Shown: positions 12,206-24,269, counted from the first letter of the stretch. The stretch is 64,000 nt of DNA from Pyrenula massariospora (GCA_021030905.1 JAGFMI010000021.1:248001-312000), one strand, 5' to 3'. Translations and numbers: made by a program. The notes: generated by a model from the sequence alone, not told the origin.

Positions 12206-13633
12206 TCAACCCCTCTTCGCTCTCGGCGTAGGCGTCCACATATTTCTCAATCCGCTTCCTCCACCCTCACTTCCATCCTTCCCACTGAGTCGAGGTGTTT
12301 TCCCCACTCTTTCAAAAAGCCTCTGCGCAGCTGGAGTCATTCCATCAGAATCTCCATTGTTACCAGTGCCTTTGACCGCAGCCCCGGCAAAATTCCCGTT
12401 CCTAACCATCGGACTGCTCGGAAATTTCGGCACAGGCGTTTTGATTGTATCCGCCTTCGCCTCTCTTTTTTTCTGATTTGTCTTTTCCACCATGCGGTGA
12501 TGTAGATCTTCTCTCTTACGGTTTTCGGGGATCTTGAATGGATTCGGGGTATCTGAGCCGGTCTGCCCAGCAAGTAGATCGCGGTAGCTGGGCTCTAAGA
12601 CTTCTGACTGTGGTTGAGGGATTTTCTCAGGCTCATCTTCGTCGACGAAGGCGTAGCCGTTAACGCGGGGTGTCTCTGAGCCGGCGAGGGAAGACTCGCT
12701 AGCAGAGGGATGCGGGTGGCCAGAAATCGCGGCATGGATAGAGGACTGAGTCGGAGACGTCGGTCGATCTACTTCAGCGAGAGCTGTTGGCGGGAGGCGG
12801 GTGTTTTGAAAGACTGTTTGTTTAGGACCAGCGCGGGATTCAGAGGCAGCCTTTTCGGCGACGGTTTCCATATCGTCTTCAATGCCTGAGGGGTTGAACA
12901 TGAGTGTGTTATCTGGTTTGGATTTCCAGCCAGCTGGACGAGCAGGTCGCGAGGCTGTTGCACCGGTCGCGAGAGCCAAAGTTTTGATTTTACTCTCGCT
13001 ATCCTCGGACTGTTCGAGCATTTTCCTTTCCCGGTTATATTGGGCAATCTGGCGGGGTGCTGGGATATGGTTGTCATTCCAGAGAAAGGCATATTTCTCC
13101 CGGCGCTTGAGGTTCTGCCTGTCCAGGAGAGCATTGAATGATTCATTATCTTCTGAGGTGTATTTGGCTTGGAAGGCAGATAGGCTTAAAGTAGAAGCAT
13201 CCACAACTTGAGTGTTTTTCTCTTCCGTAGGCAGTGCCTCAGTGACAGTGCTCATTGGTGTCGCTCCCTGCCAACCTTTTGGAGTGTCACTTCCAAGGCC
13301 GAGATTACTTCTAGATGTCTTGTCAGAGTTGAATCGTGTTCCCCTTCGCCGGCCATTTGGATCTGGTGTCATTGCTTGTGTGAGCTTCTCTCCTGCGGAA
13401 GCTATCCATGTAGGATCACGGGACTCTAAAGCGTCAAGGTATTCCTTTTGTGTTTGGCTTTCTAGAAGACCTGGGTAAAAATCTCGAGCAATGATTTTCG
13501 ACAAAGCATCGGTGTAATCGTCTTCATCAAGTACCTTCGGTGGTCTTTTTATGCGCTTTGGCGGCGGAGGCGGGGGCATAACTTCGCTTGGTGGCCGCTT
13601 TGCTATGGTCGTGGCTGGATTTGGAGGCTCCAT
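12206..13633 (-). CDS. Es2/DGCR14-family nuclear protein
   Basis: Seen: one exon of 475 residues. The N-terminus is Pro-rich with a basic patch (PPPPPPKRIKRPPK), then the family signature VLDEDDYTDALSKIIARDFYPGL. Further conserved pieces are the KYAFLWNDN segment, VNGYAFVDEDEP, SYRDLLAG with FKIPENRKRE, and a C-terminal TPAAQRLFERVG segment. Known: Es2/DGCR14 (Bis1 in fission yeast) is a nuclear protein found with late-stage spliceosomes. Inference: it acts in pre-mRNA splicing, like the Cwc21 gene 3 kb away. The ATG at 13633 is chosen because it is the first one in frame. The middle is low complexity, as is usual for the family. Confidence 0.9.
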   Translation of the reverse strand: MEPPNPATTIAKRPPSEVMPPPPPPKRIKRPPKVLDEDDYTDALSKIIARDFYPGLLESQTQKEYLDALESRDPTWIASAGEKLTQAMTPDPNGRRRGTRFNSDKTSRSNLGLGSDTPKGWQGATPMSTVTEALPTEEKNTQVVDASTLSLSAFQAKYTSEDNESFNALLDRQNLKRREKYAFLWNDNHIPAPRQIAQYNRERKMLEQSEDSESKIKTLALATGATASRPARPAGWKSKPDNTLMFNPSGIEDDMETVAEKAASESRAGPKQTVFQNTRLPPTALAEVDRPTSPTQSSIHAAISGHPHPSASESSLAGSETPRVNGYAFVDEDEPEKIPQPQSEVLEPSYRDLLAGQTGSDTPNPFKIPENRKREDLHHRMVEKTNQKKREAKADTIKTPVPKFPSSPMVRNGNFAGAAVKGTGNNGDSDGMTPAAQRLFERVGKTPRLSGKDGSEGGGSGLRNMWTPTPRAKRG

Positions 13634-14023
13634 AGTAGCATCGCAGGATGAATATACAACCCTCAAGAGGTAGGCATCTAAAGGAATAGTAGATCAGCCC
13701 CTCGACTCATCGAGCACATGTTTTCGCAGAAATAAGTTGCGACAATCTGTTTTGGAGATGGAGATCGCTGCTGCGGGGAGACCTTTTAATGTTCGCCACT
13801 CTAGCGATTCACACATTCTACGAAACGTCATCTAATACCACTACCGCTTTGAAAGTAGAAAGACGCTTGCCTAAAGCCTATGAACTCGACGGAAGTAATC
13901 ACACCGTAACATTTCGCCCTTGTGGGACCTATTTGAAGCGCAACCTTCAAATACTCATTTCTATCATGGAATCTAGGATATCTACACAAGCAAATACAGA
14001 ACAGCTCCCTCATAGACGCACTG
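13634..14023. other. Intergenic region, no gene seen
   Basis: This 390-base gap holds the Es2 promoter and the 3' end of the Mid1 gene. No coding frame is supported. Confidence 0.5.
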
Positions 14024-15948
14024 TTACATCAAAAACCACAAGCTCAAAACGCCAGACAGCCAGAGCACTGTCGTTCGAATGCCTTCATGGACCTTTACAC
14101 CCTCATTGAGAAAGTATGCAGCGCCCAGGTAGCTGCACGTAATCAAACCAGATGGATCTTTGTCACCATAGCTAACGTTCAAGCCTCTCCCTTCCAATGG
14201 ACACCCAAACCCAAACGTTGCCGGACAGCTTTGAACAAGATCATAGCAGAGACTCTTACAAGGCAGAACCTCTTTGTATGGGCCTGGCTGAATATCAGCA
14301 TCGATGATAGGATTTCGCGAGCTATTTGAGGCAATTGTTGTGAGCAGAGACTGGTCGGCATCAATCTTTGAACCGTTGATGGATTCCTGAGCCGTGTTTC
14401 TGGGCATAAGCCACGGAGAGGGATTTGAGTAATCTTCGCATCGAGGCATTGTGACGGCACACAGCCATTGCTTATAAGCAGCCGCACAATCGTCGCATGT
14501 ACGAGCAAGTGAGTATTGGGCAGATGCCGTTGTGTTGCATGGAATCTGCTGTAGAGAATAATCGAAGAACTTGTACATTTCGGCGGCATTGTGATCATAG
14601 ATCGCTGAAAGTGTTGCCACGTCCTTTGAGGGGTTTGATGGTACGGCGTATGCTACCTGGTCGCAGAACGAAAGATTGAATACGACCGCACAATTTCCCT
14701 CTACACCCTGTTAATAAAAATACGCAATTACTAAGCGCAAAAATACATACCAGTCTTTGTAGTGAAGTTCATGGCCCTCCACACCTTACCCCCACCACCA
14801 ACAACACCATTGCCAGAAGCGGTTGAGTTGCCCTCCATCGCCAAAAATCCAAAGTAGGTGGAACTAGTATTGAGTCTCTGGATATAGAACTGCTCCTTAG
14901 GTTTACTACCAATTCCACGGGATGTCATACTCGCGTCACCAGTGTCCTTGCTGGCGCTCCGTTGCGCGTAATTTTTCAAACCGCAGTAGGATTTCTGAAC
15001 GCCAAGTACAGCAGGATTGTCTTGGTTGTGGGCAAACATAAAAAATGGCGGTGACATTTCCATCCACTGCTGATAAACAGTCTCATTCGGCTGAGCTTGA
15101 GTAGTATCATTCGTGACCAGAAGAGCTGCATGGTTGTCGCTATCCACGAAATACAGATCAGGTGAGTTTGCATCGTAGTCATGATACGGAGCATCGATAG
15201 AGCCAGCAACTTCATAATTCCATATACCATTAAAGTCAGAGGCGTTGGGTGCAGCAACTCCGACATATATATTATCGGCAGCATTGAGCCGAATTTGGGC
15301 GAATCCATCCTCAACATTAAACTTCTTCTGCTGATCCATTGATTGAGTTGGGCCAGGGGTTTTGAGATCTTGCGACTGAGAGACATATACTTCGAGCTGA
15401 GGAGGAACGATATTGCTCGAGGTATTCGCAGAAGGTTGGAGGCACGTATTCAGAGATATCCACAGCGTCCTTGAGCCCCCGGGTATACTGCCGTCTTGCC
15501 TTTTTTTCAACTCTTGTCTAAGTTCTACAGTTTCCCGCTCCACGATTGATGGAAGACCCGGTGTAGGGGGAGAAAAGGGCCCAGCCAAAGCATCTTTGGT
15601 GAAAACCCAGTTTTGAACCTCCCCAGAATTGATATTCATCTGCTTGGGATCATTGTTGGCCAAAGCAGTGAGGTCTGAATCGGTCGCCTGTCTTCTCAAA
15701 TCATGAGAAGAATGTGCTTGTAACTGGACGCTCAATTGATCAAAGTCACCATCTTGCAGACCGTCGATTTCTCCATCAAAGCCCAATAATATAGGGTGAT
15801 TGTGGTCAGGAGGTATTCTTTGGTCTAGCTCGGCGGCGTATGCAAAGGGAGGGCGAGTAAGGCTAAAGTAGATAACAACGAGGATTGCAGAAGCCAGCAA
15901 GGAGGCTGCAAAGCGAGACTGAAGAGGTGTTAATTTAGGGAACTGCAT
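14024..15948 (-). CDS. MID1: Mid1 calcium-channel regulatory subunit
   Basis: Seen: two exons (15948-14751 and 14700-14024) give 624 residues. The protein starts with a hydrophobic signal/anchor (LLASAILVVIYFSL). A large Asn-glycosylatable extracellular region follows, then a Cys-rich C-terminal part (CDDCAAAYKQWLC, CPATFGFGCP, LPCKSLCYDLVQ), ending in a hydrophobic segment. The acceptor must be the second AG (GGTGTAG) rather than the nearer AACAG, because only it restores phase (TKT|EGNC). Known: Mid1 partners the Cch1 pore to form the high-affinity calcium uptake channel at the plasma membrane, active in stress and mating-type responses. It is divergent from the CWC21 gene. Family length is 600-680, so this is full length. 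Confidence 0.92.
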
Positions 15949-16461
15949 TTTGATTTCGTTGAAGCTCCTCTTATGGTTTGAGGGCTATCATGGTCGGATG
16001 CGCCGATTCAATGTGACAGTCATCCCCTGGATAGTAGGCAGTGCGCTGAAACACTGACACAAGGGAGCGAAGTGTTGAGACTGAACGGCGTGACCTATGT
16101 TCAAAATTTTATCTAGATATCAGGTGTTGAGTGGGCGATATCTGTAGGAGTCGCAGGAGGAAGTAAATAGAGTCTCGAGAACTTGGTTCTTGAAAGGAAG
16201 ACAGGCAGGAACCTGCGAACGACAAAAGGATGAGTTGGCCGACGATTGACGATCCGGGAATTAAGGTTTGACGCCGCCCGTGCTAAGCTTTTCGGCGAGC
16301 CACAGCCTGCACGTCACTCCACACTACCCCATCCCCCTCTTTAAGCATCTCGTCTTTGCTCATGCTCCTTTGCGACAAATTGCAGCTAGGACTAGCTTGT
16401 CGCTTCTCGACTTAGCCTTTCAAAAACTTCATCTTAAATCGCTCTGCAAGACGCTAGAAAC
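15949..16461. promoter_or_regulatory. Divergent upstream region of MID1 and CWC21
   Basis: This 513-base gap lies between two divergent start codons. The CWC21 side is pyrimidine-rich, typical of a fungal core promoter. No specific site is claimed. Confidence 0.45.
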
Positions 16462-16953
16462 ATGTCCTCTAACGTTGGCCTGTCTACGCCTCGCGGTTCA
16501 GGTACCTCCGGCTACGTTCAACGCAACCTCTCCAACCTCAAGCCCCGCGATCAATCCTACAGTCAGCCATATCCTGATCCAAAGAAAGAACTGCCACGCC
16601 AGCGAAAACCAGATAAAGATATCCTTGATCACGATCGCAAACGCGAGGTTGAGGTGAAGGTGTTTGATCTTCGAGATAGACTTGAAGAGGCGGGAAAGGA
16701 TGAAGATGATATAGAAGAAGAATGTGAGAAGTTGCGCATAAAATTACTAGGGGAGCTGGAAGGAGGGAATCGGACGACCTCCGGGAAAGGCCGAAACTCG
16801 AAACCGTACCAAGTTCACGAGCTTGCCGAGGCAAAGATTCAAGAATCTGAGCGGTTACGGAAAGCGCTGGGTATTAAAGAGAGTGATAAGGGGACACCTT
16901 GGGACCGTAATGACCAGAAAGATACCCCAAAGCAGGAAGCCAGGGAACAATAG
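16462..16953 (+). CDS. CWC21: Pre-mRNA-splicing factor Cwc21
   Basis: Seen: a single exon of 163 residues starting with the highly conserved MSSNVGLSTPRGSGTSGYVQ, followed by a cwf21 helix region around residues 55-100 (HDRKREVEVKVFDLRDRLEE) and a charged tail. Known: Cwc21 (SRRM2 N-terminus in animals) sits in the catalytic spliceosome near Prp8 and the 5' splice site. Only the short fungal form is present, with no RS-rich extension. The gene converges with the helicase gene: 117 bases separate the two stop codons. Confidence 0.94.
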   Translation: MSSNVGLSTPRGSGTSGYVQRNLSNLKPRDQSYSQPYPDPKKELPRQRKPDKDILDHDRKREVEVKVFDLRDRLEEAGKDEDDIEEECEKLRIKLLGELEGGNRTTSGKGRNSKPYQVHELAEAKIQESERLRKALGIKESDKGTPWDRNDQKDTPKQEAREQ

Positions 16954-17070
16954 CATGTGGCTAAATGTGAAACCGCCAAAATTCGAACAATCAAGTGATT
17001 ATCTTGACTTAACAGCAAACGAATCAGTGACAGCTAAATCATGGATACTTGATATGTAATGCTACATCTC

Positions 17071-20000
17071 TCATGTCAAGAATTTCTCAATTACCCAACC
17101 CTCCTTAAGATCTTTACGCTGCAACACCTTTCTTGCCGCTAAGGGCCATCCAGTCGTCCCAGCCTGTCCCGACAACAAGGGTACTACCCAACACTCACGA
17201 AAAGCTGGTATACCGCCAAGCTCCACAATTTTTCCTATTGGCTTTCCATAGCTGATTAGCGGAGTGCCATCTGCTAAAGAAGCCAACATGTTCTCGGAGG
17301 TGTCCGTCAATGGGAACATACGAATCTTCGAAACCTTTTGACCTCCAATTATTGAGGGCGCGCTTTGATGGAGATGAGAATAAACAAGATATTGCGGGAG
17401 AAGTTTAGGAGACGAGCGGGCAAGTATGGACGAAGGATGAATATAGATGGCCTTTTTGAACAGAGGCTCAATAGCGCCAGTTAGCGGGACCAGAGGCAGA
17501 TAGGGCATATCAATGGCCCGCTTCGGCTTCGCAGGAAATTCTGGAGGAACAGGGGCTAAATCAGCTCGAATAGCTAGCTGATCAATGAATCCGGCTGTGA
17601 CAAGCTCCTTTAAGAATTTTAGCTGACGTGAAGAAGGGACAGGGAGCTTTGTTTCAGTATTCAATTGTTGACCCGGTTGGTTGGCTTGTACCATATTTGT
17701 CAATTGATTTCGCAACTGGGACGCTTCTTTCAACTCTTTAGCTCTTAGAAACTTCTTTTCACAGAACGCTTCTCCGTCTCCTTCATACGAGTATGCGCAG
17801 ATCGTTGTCAGCATCTTAATTGCATCTGAGGATTTGTCTTGGCTCGCAAGCTCAGCCTGTGCCTGAGCGAATCTCCTCCGTAGCTGCTCTCTTTCGACGT
17901 CTGCAGTCTCGTCTTCGCTCGTAATGTCTTCTGTCTCAAGCCGACTTTTCTGGGAAACGCCAACTTGATTTTCAGCTATGAAGATCTCCCCAACAGCCAA
18001 AATTGACACCATTGCTATGACGAAGGGGAGGCAGTCGATCATAGTAGCGCCCCTCGCTAATATCTTAGCCAAGCGTGGGGACAACGGGTACTTTGGCAAT
18101 TCGAGGCCCAGCTTCGTTACCTTGCCCGACAGCGTAAGAGCGCCCAGATTCTTTAGCAGTCTCTCGGCTTTTGAAAGACTCTCTTGCGTAGGCTTGGTTG
18201 GAAAAGGAAATCCCATGACGTTTTCGATGCCCATACTCTTCAGTTGCAGTACTACACCTTCTATCGGTGTCTGCAGTATTTCGGGAACAGTATGCTGCAA
18301 GAAGTCATTTTCATAGACTGCGGATGAGTAAAGGCGGTAACAATGACCTGGTCCGGTACGGCCAGCTCTTCCGGACCGTTGTGATGCACTAGCTTTGCTG
18401 ATCCAGTCGGTCTGATAACTCAGTATCCCAGTGGACTCTTCGTATTTCCTCTGCTTCGAGCGACCACAGTCAAACACAAACCGGACGCCTGGTATGGTGA
18501 CACTGGTCTCGGCAACATTTGTGGACAGCACTATTAGCCTCGAGTTTAGTGGAGGCGGCGCAAAGACACGGAGTTGCTCCTTAATAGGAAGTTGCGAGTA
18601 AAGTGGTAAGATGTGCGCTGTTAAGGCGCCATCTTGGGCTTCTCCGACATCGAACTCGGCGTCTTCTCCGTCATCGTATCCCACAAATTCAACGTCACTT
18701 CCCTCTGCATCGCTGCCATCCTCTCCTATAAAATTTTGCATTTCGAGGTCTTCGGTTTCCAGGGGAAATTCAGAAGTAGCAAGTTGTGTCTTGAAGTGTG
18801 TGCTTTGTGAAGTTGATCTTAAGGCCCCCTCAAGCCGCCTCTTCAGTGCTCGTATTTCGTTCTGTCCCGTCAAGAAAACAAGGAAGGCACCTGAGGGTAG
18901 TTTGCGGTGGCCTCTGCATACTTTTTCGAATGTCTCCTCCACATAATCTCGACGCGTGCGTCTCGTGAAATGGACTGTTACATGGTGCTGGCGTCCTTCG
19001 GCCACGACAACCGGGGGCGTTCCTCGAGGAAACAGTTTTTCGTTTTGGAGGAAATCGTTCATTCTTAAGGTCGCAGACATGATGACCAGTTTCAATGGCG
19101 TAATTTTAGAGTCCTCTCTGGCCAGATTTTCCCGTAGGGGAACAATACGGCTCAGCATTCCGATCAAAATATCCGTATTGACACTTCGTTCGTGGGCTTC
19201 ATCAATAACGACAATGGAGTATTTTGTCAAAGCCAAGTCCTGCGAAATTTCTCGAAGCAGAATACCATCAGTCATGAATTTGATGGCGGTGTTCGAAGAA
19301 ACGCTAGCATCGAAACGAATTTGATATGCGACTTTGTTCGCAGCATCTCCCATCTCTTCGGCGACTCTTTGGGACATGCTGATAGCAGCTACACGCCGGG
19401 GTTGTGTGATCCCAACCATGCCAGGAGTGGAGCTCTCCCGATTGCCGTAGCCCGCTTCGAATAAGAACTGCGGAATCTGGGTTGTCTTGCCACTGCCTGT
19501 GTCACCCGAGAGGATGACAATTGGGCTGGCATGTATAGCTTCCATTATCCTTTGTTCTTCGGCAACCACTGGCAGTTCTGATCGAGCGTTTTCGATAGTG
19601 GATGAACGGTTAATAGGGACAGTGAAAACTTTTCTTGTGCTTGAGCCGTTGGCCATATCCTTAATCTTTGGGGGCTTCATGTATACATCTGCTTGCAGAG
19701 GCTTCGAGGGTACCTTCGTCGCCTCTTGGCGGGATAATTGCGTAGCCTGAGTGGGAATAAAGCCAGCAGCAACATTAATTTGTTGAGTTGCCCATGATTT
19801 GAAAGCTGAATTTCGGAGTTTTGGCCGTGCTGACTGCGCACCACCAAATTTTTCAGCGAGATCGTCAGCGCTTGAACTGTCTGAGTCGCCCTCTGAAGAA
19901 AGAAGGGAAATCTCCGACGTGCTGCTAGGAGTATCATTAGAGGACGTCTGCTTCACCAGGTTGAATGGGGAGTTTTCCACCTCGCCTGAGTCGTTACCAG

Positions 20001-20703
20001 AGTCAAAGCCTTCCCATGGCTCTTCTAAATCCCACGCGTCACGTGCGCCTGAACTGCTCCTTGTCGCGATTACTGGGAGACCATCATCCCCAAATACAAG
20101 TGGTTGCTTGAGACCACCACCAGACTCATTAGGGGGCATCTCGACCTCCTGAGCCACCACAAGCCCCTTATCGTCGTCATCGTCTTCTAAGGCTCCATAG
20201 TCGGAGCTATCAGAACTCTCGGAGTGATCATGTTGCACCCATCTGGTAGACGAAGAATTATTGGGGACAGCTTCCTGGCGTAGGTCGGAGAGGAATACGT
20301 TGTGTTTGCGCTTTCCCAAATGTCGCGAACTCTGCAAATGTTGAGTATCGACTTTAGCCTGGGAGAGCTTTTTAAGGAGCTCGAGGTTCTCTTCTTTTCG
20401 CAATTTAGTGTCCTTGTGATAGAAATGTTTAGTGTCTAAGCAAATACTACACTCAGATGGGGCTTTTCTCTAATGCACAGAACATTTCAGATTTTTACTC
20501 ACGATGTATTTGTCTAGCCGCTTCTGTTTCTTCCTGGATATTGACGATTGTGCCGCTCTCAATTCATCCCGTAAATGCTGGCGTCTGACCTCCTTCTCTG
20601 TCTTCGTCTCTGGCAAGATCTGAACTTGATTCGTATCTGTTACTTCTTCCCTCCCCCGATCTCGCGCCTTTCGTTTACGCTCGCGTGGCACGAATCGAGG
20701 CAT
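17071..20703 (-). CDS. ECM16: DEAH-box RNA helicase Dhr1/Ecm16 (DHX37)
   Basis: Seen: two exons (20703-20503 and 20412-17071) give 1180 residues. The basic N-terminus is followed by an acidic, Ser-rich linker. The helicase core begins near residue 370 with the Walker A motif GDTGSGKTT, then DEAH, MSATLR, STNVAETSVTIPG and SGRAGRTGPGHCYRLY. After this come the HA2/OB-fold regions. Known: Dhr1 unwinds U3 snoRNA from pre-18S rRNA in the nucleolus during 40S assembly. The first intron has several possible AGs; TATCACAAG is chosen because it rebuilds the conserved DKYI-DTKLRKEEN and keeps phase 0 with donor GTGAGT. The long C-terminal part after HA2 suits Dhr1 better than Prp-type DEAH proteins. 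Confidence 0.95.
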
Positions 20704-21513
20704 TTTGTATCAGAAGATGGACCTTCTCAGCGCACACTGAAAACTCTGCTTCTACAAAAGGGACTCCACGATGGTGTCTGATGTAGTTGTGCTGCGCTAA
20801 GAAGCCCCGGCCGTAAAGCTACCTTTGACGCTCCAAGGAATTGTATCATCGCGCGATCTCGAGCCCGCATCAACTGAGATCAGAGGGTCTCCCTCACTAT
20901 ACTTGACTAGCTGTGAAGAAGATCTAGATAAGATAAAGCCAAGGAGTCCGGCCGAGAAGTTCTTCAAGATGCCGGCCAGGTTTTTCTGCGGCAAGGCAGC
21001 CCACACGTGGATCGGGTACACCCGTAAACTTTTCCCCCACAGATGGTGAGCCACAGTGACAATGCCGATCGCCCTATATTTGAGCCTCATCGGTCGATCT
21101 GCGGTGCGCTGCCGGCCACAATTCGGCCTCTCCGATTTGCTTTCATCGCCCATATCGATGGCGCTCGTAGCTTAGCCTTGGCTTCTTACGTGCTCTTTTG
21201 CCTTGGACCTTCTCCGCCTTGGGGCCGTTTAGCCTATCGCGCCCCCAAAATGGCGCCTACACTCCCAGTCCAACTAGATTCTGCTTCCGCGCAAGGCAAT
21301 CCAGCGGATGTCTGCTTCACCACAGGCAACTTGGCCCTGATACGGGGCTTCTGAGTCGCCGTTACACAACCTCAAAAATGCGGCTGAGCGTCCCCTTGGC
21401 TCAGATCATCCTCCTTTAAAGACCTGGGATCTACGCGAGGCTCGAGATGATATCCATTTCTCCGAGGATTTATGCTATTTCTTGATAGTTAATTATTCCA
21501 TTCGGCAACGGTT
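20704..21513. promoter_or_regulatory. Divergent region of ECM16 and the caspase-like gene
   Basis: This 810-base gap lies between divergent starts. Part of it (20830-21350) is GC-rich, but no frame has similarity I recognise. It presumably carries both promoters. Confidence 0.4.
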
Positions 21514-23257
21514 ATGCCCAGATCTCAAAATGCGACAGCTGCTCGTGATGCCTCGGACCCTCAACTCACTTTCGATTTCCACGCTGAGGTTCCTCCAAGG
21601 AGGCACAGGGGACATCGACCAACCATATCTCGAAACGAGAGACGCCGCAACGAGGCTCGGCTGGTGTTCAACAAGATTCTTTTCAACCACTACGCTACTT
21701 CTGGCAATGGTTATTCAAATGTTGGTGCGCTGTTCGTGACGTGGGAAGCCACCGACCTCCGAGTCAACCGCGAGGTGAGTATTTCATTTGCTTCACCAAG
21801 GGCGTTCGCTGACGAACGCGCTCCTGTAATAGGTTGACGAGCTGCGAGCGATCTTTGATGAACGCCTTGGTTATTCGACAGAACAATTTCAGATACCCTC
21901 AGAAAAATCAGATACTGCCTTGTTATCTCGCGTTGCCAATTTTGTACACCAATATAATGATCCAAACAAGTTGCTGGTCTTGTATTACGCTGGACATGGC
22001 TTCGCCGGGACAGAAGAGAGCGACGACGAAGACCAACTGAACCTTGCTCCTCGATACATGGGCGATGCTGAAATCGGAAATCCACAGACACTTTTCACCG
22101 ACGTTGTCAACCTTTTGCGTGCAACGACTTCTGACGTACTACTGATCGTCGACTGCTGTTTCGCTTCCAGATCATTTTCGAACCGCGAGTTAGGGCGTCG
22201 AAAATTTGAACTGCTGGCCTCTTCTATGAGTCTATCGCCATCACCAGGGAAACCCGGGTCTTTCACGACAGCTCTCGTTGCGGTCATCAGAGATCTTCTT
22301 CGTAAGAAAAAGTATGAGAGAGGCTTTTCGACGTCCATTCTCTATCGCCACCTCTATCACCACTCGAGTCTCAAAGAATTTAAACCCTTACTCTTCGATC
22401 AGTCGCAATTCGATTATGGAAAGATCTGGCTCCGACCCAGACTTACTTCTCCGGCTAATGTTCAAACGTCTCACCGTTCTGATGTCGCACTGGACTTGAA
22501 ACTGCATTTGAAGTTAACAACGCAAGACGAAATTGGCTTAGCAATGAACGAGCTTGCCAAAGGTCTACAATACTTACCCCACGTCAACAGGATAGACTTC
22601 GAACAGCTGCATGCGGGCGACGAAGATGTGTTTATGTTTCTGAATGTTCTGGGCCGAGTTACTATGGTGAAGAAAGTCATCCAAAGGCTTAAGGAGCGAG
22701 TTGCTGCACGGAAACAGGCAGAGCGGGTACAGCAGGAGTCAAAAGAACCTTCGATTGGTCTATCTCGTCCACAAAGCTTCTACGAAGTCGTCAACAAGAC
22801 ACCTCGTTCGTCAACCCAGGATTGGAACTTCGAGTTCGCTCAATTCAGCAACGGTACGACGGTTCCCGAGAAGATAAGCCAAGCATTCCAACGTGGACGC
22901 TCTGCCGTTTCAACCCATGTCCACCAAAGACGAAGAGCGGGTCGGATACCATACGTGATATCGTTCTCCTATATTTTCGACTTCACTGTTTTGATTCACA
23001 CAATGTTACGTATGATTGGGTTGCGGCGGGAGTCCAATTCAGACAAGCGATCAGAAAAAGGCATTGAAATTACCAACGACGAAGATCAAGATGGCTCAAA
23101 AAGCGACGTAGACCTGCGAAAGGTCCAACAGCGTGGTGATTCTCATTCTCCTGATGAGAACCGGGTTCGGCAGCGCGGTTTCCGTCGCGAACGAATTCTA
23201 TGGGCGATATTTGTACTTTTGTTATTGTACATGAAAACAGGCTGGAAATTTGTATGA
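21514..23257 (+). CDS. Caspase-fold protein with C-terminal membrane segments
   Basis: Seen: two exons (21514-21774 and 21833-23257, donor GTGAGT, acceptor ATAG) give 561 residues. A caspase (C14) fold spans about residues 45-290, with the catalytic His in LVLYYAGHGFAG (His142) and Cys in LLIVDCCFAS (Cys196). Two hydrophobic stretches lie near the C-terminus: one around residues 470-495, and WAIFVLLLLYM almost at the end. Known: the His/Cys pair belongs to the caspase/metacaspase clan. Classic metacaspases have a Gly-x-Ser-rich or zinc-finger prodomain, which is absent here. Inference: a membrane-tethered caspase-like protease or decoy, possibly in regulated cell death. Its partner is unknown. 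Whether both hydrophobic stretches span the membrane cannot be told by eye. Confidence 0.82.
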
Positions 23258-23788
23258 ATCGGAGGTATTGGCATGATGGGTTAAGTGTCTGGAAAATTCA
23301 TAGATATGAGCGGCTTCTATGGCATGGGCTAGGCTTTTGGCGTCCATTAATTGTGTTATTAAGTGAAACTGTTACAGCTTGCCAGACAGGAAGATGTCGC
23401 GCGCTTTTGTGAGGATCAGAAAAGGCGGACTCAATCTGAGATTCTTTCTTGCTTCCGAGCGTTCAGTAATTTATGATTACTTATTAGCCCTCCCGCTCGT
23501 GAGATCGTTGATTATTAGACCCTTAATACCATATGTTGACATCCGTGCATAAGGGGCACACCTCCCTCCATCATTGGCTTTGCCATGGCTGTGGTGGTGC
23601 ACAGCCACACAAGCTTCCGAGCAAGGCACCTCAACCGCAAGGCTGGACTACTTTGTTACACAGCGGGGCAGATTTTTGAGACTAGGCATGCATCATTCAC
23701 GAGTACTTAAAAGCTCAAGCCTCGTAGTATCTTCTGATCGATCAATCAGCTCGTCCCACGAACGTTCTTAAGGTGTGACGATTCGAAC
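23258..23788. other. Intergenic region, no gene seen
   Basis: This 531-base region contains the 3' end of the caspase-like gene and the upstream region of the next small gene. Nothing else can be supported. Confidence 0.45.
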
Positions 23789-24269
23789 ATGTCTGAATCG
23801 CCTAAAGAGTCGCAGGTGCGCCCCGCTCCCTCGTAGCCCATGAATGCAAGAATGACAAGTGCCTTTAACGATCGTGATAGACGCAACAAGTAGAGATCGC
23901 TGGGGAAGGATCACGAAAGCCATCAGGAAAGGCTCCAGATGATGGCGTGGGCCAGCATGAGCCAGCCGATCAATCCGATCCAGGATCCAGCCAGGATGGA
24001 CCAGATTTCAGATCGCACTCCACTCGCAAGAGAGAATGGGAAGCAGCGCAATATGCAGCAATCTACCAACTCCGGCAAGGTGTCTACATCAAGGGTGCAA
24101 GGTCGCTAAGAGGTATTTTTCTTACGTCTCTAAATCCCGCATTCTGACTAAGTGTACCGCAGGGCCATATTGGATTGTACGTATCCATTCAGATGGTACA
24201 TATAAGCTGAGGGATGAAACTGGGAAAGAAAAGGACGGAGTTCGCGAGAGAGACCTGCAGCCCTTTTAA
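23789..24269 (+). CDS. Small three-exon protein of unknown function
   Basis: Seen: exons 23789-23815, 23881-24112 and 24163-24269 join in phase to 121 residues (donors GTGCGC and GTATTT, acceptors GATAG and CGCAG). The first ~50 residues are polar and likely disordered. A helix-like stretch follows (REWEAAQYAAIYQLRQGVYI), then a C-terminal module GPYWIVRIHSDGTYKLRDE...REDL-type ending QPF. The module resembles small SH3-like barrels in its spacing of Trp/Val and Gly-Thr-Tyr, but I do not recognise the family. Three in-phase introns in 480 bases argue that it is a real gene rather than a chance frame. No function is proposed. Confidence 0.6.

Noticed and set aside
14701-14750. Apparent frameshift at the Mid1 exon junction
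   Set aside because: The nearest acceptor (AACAG) gives the wrong phase, but the next AG (GGTGTAG) restores TKT|EGNC. It is a normal splice choice, not a break.
20413-20502. Possible frameshift in the helicase N-terminus
   Set aside because: Using CTTAG as acceptor breaks the frame, but CACAAG gives DKYI-DTKLRKEEN in phase with the GTGAGT donor.
21043-21419. Overlapping frames in the GC-rich divergent promoter region
   Set aside because: No similarity, and the position between two divergent genes makes promoter sequence more likely.
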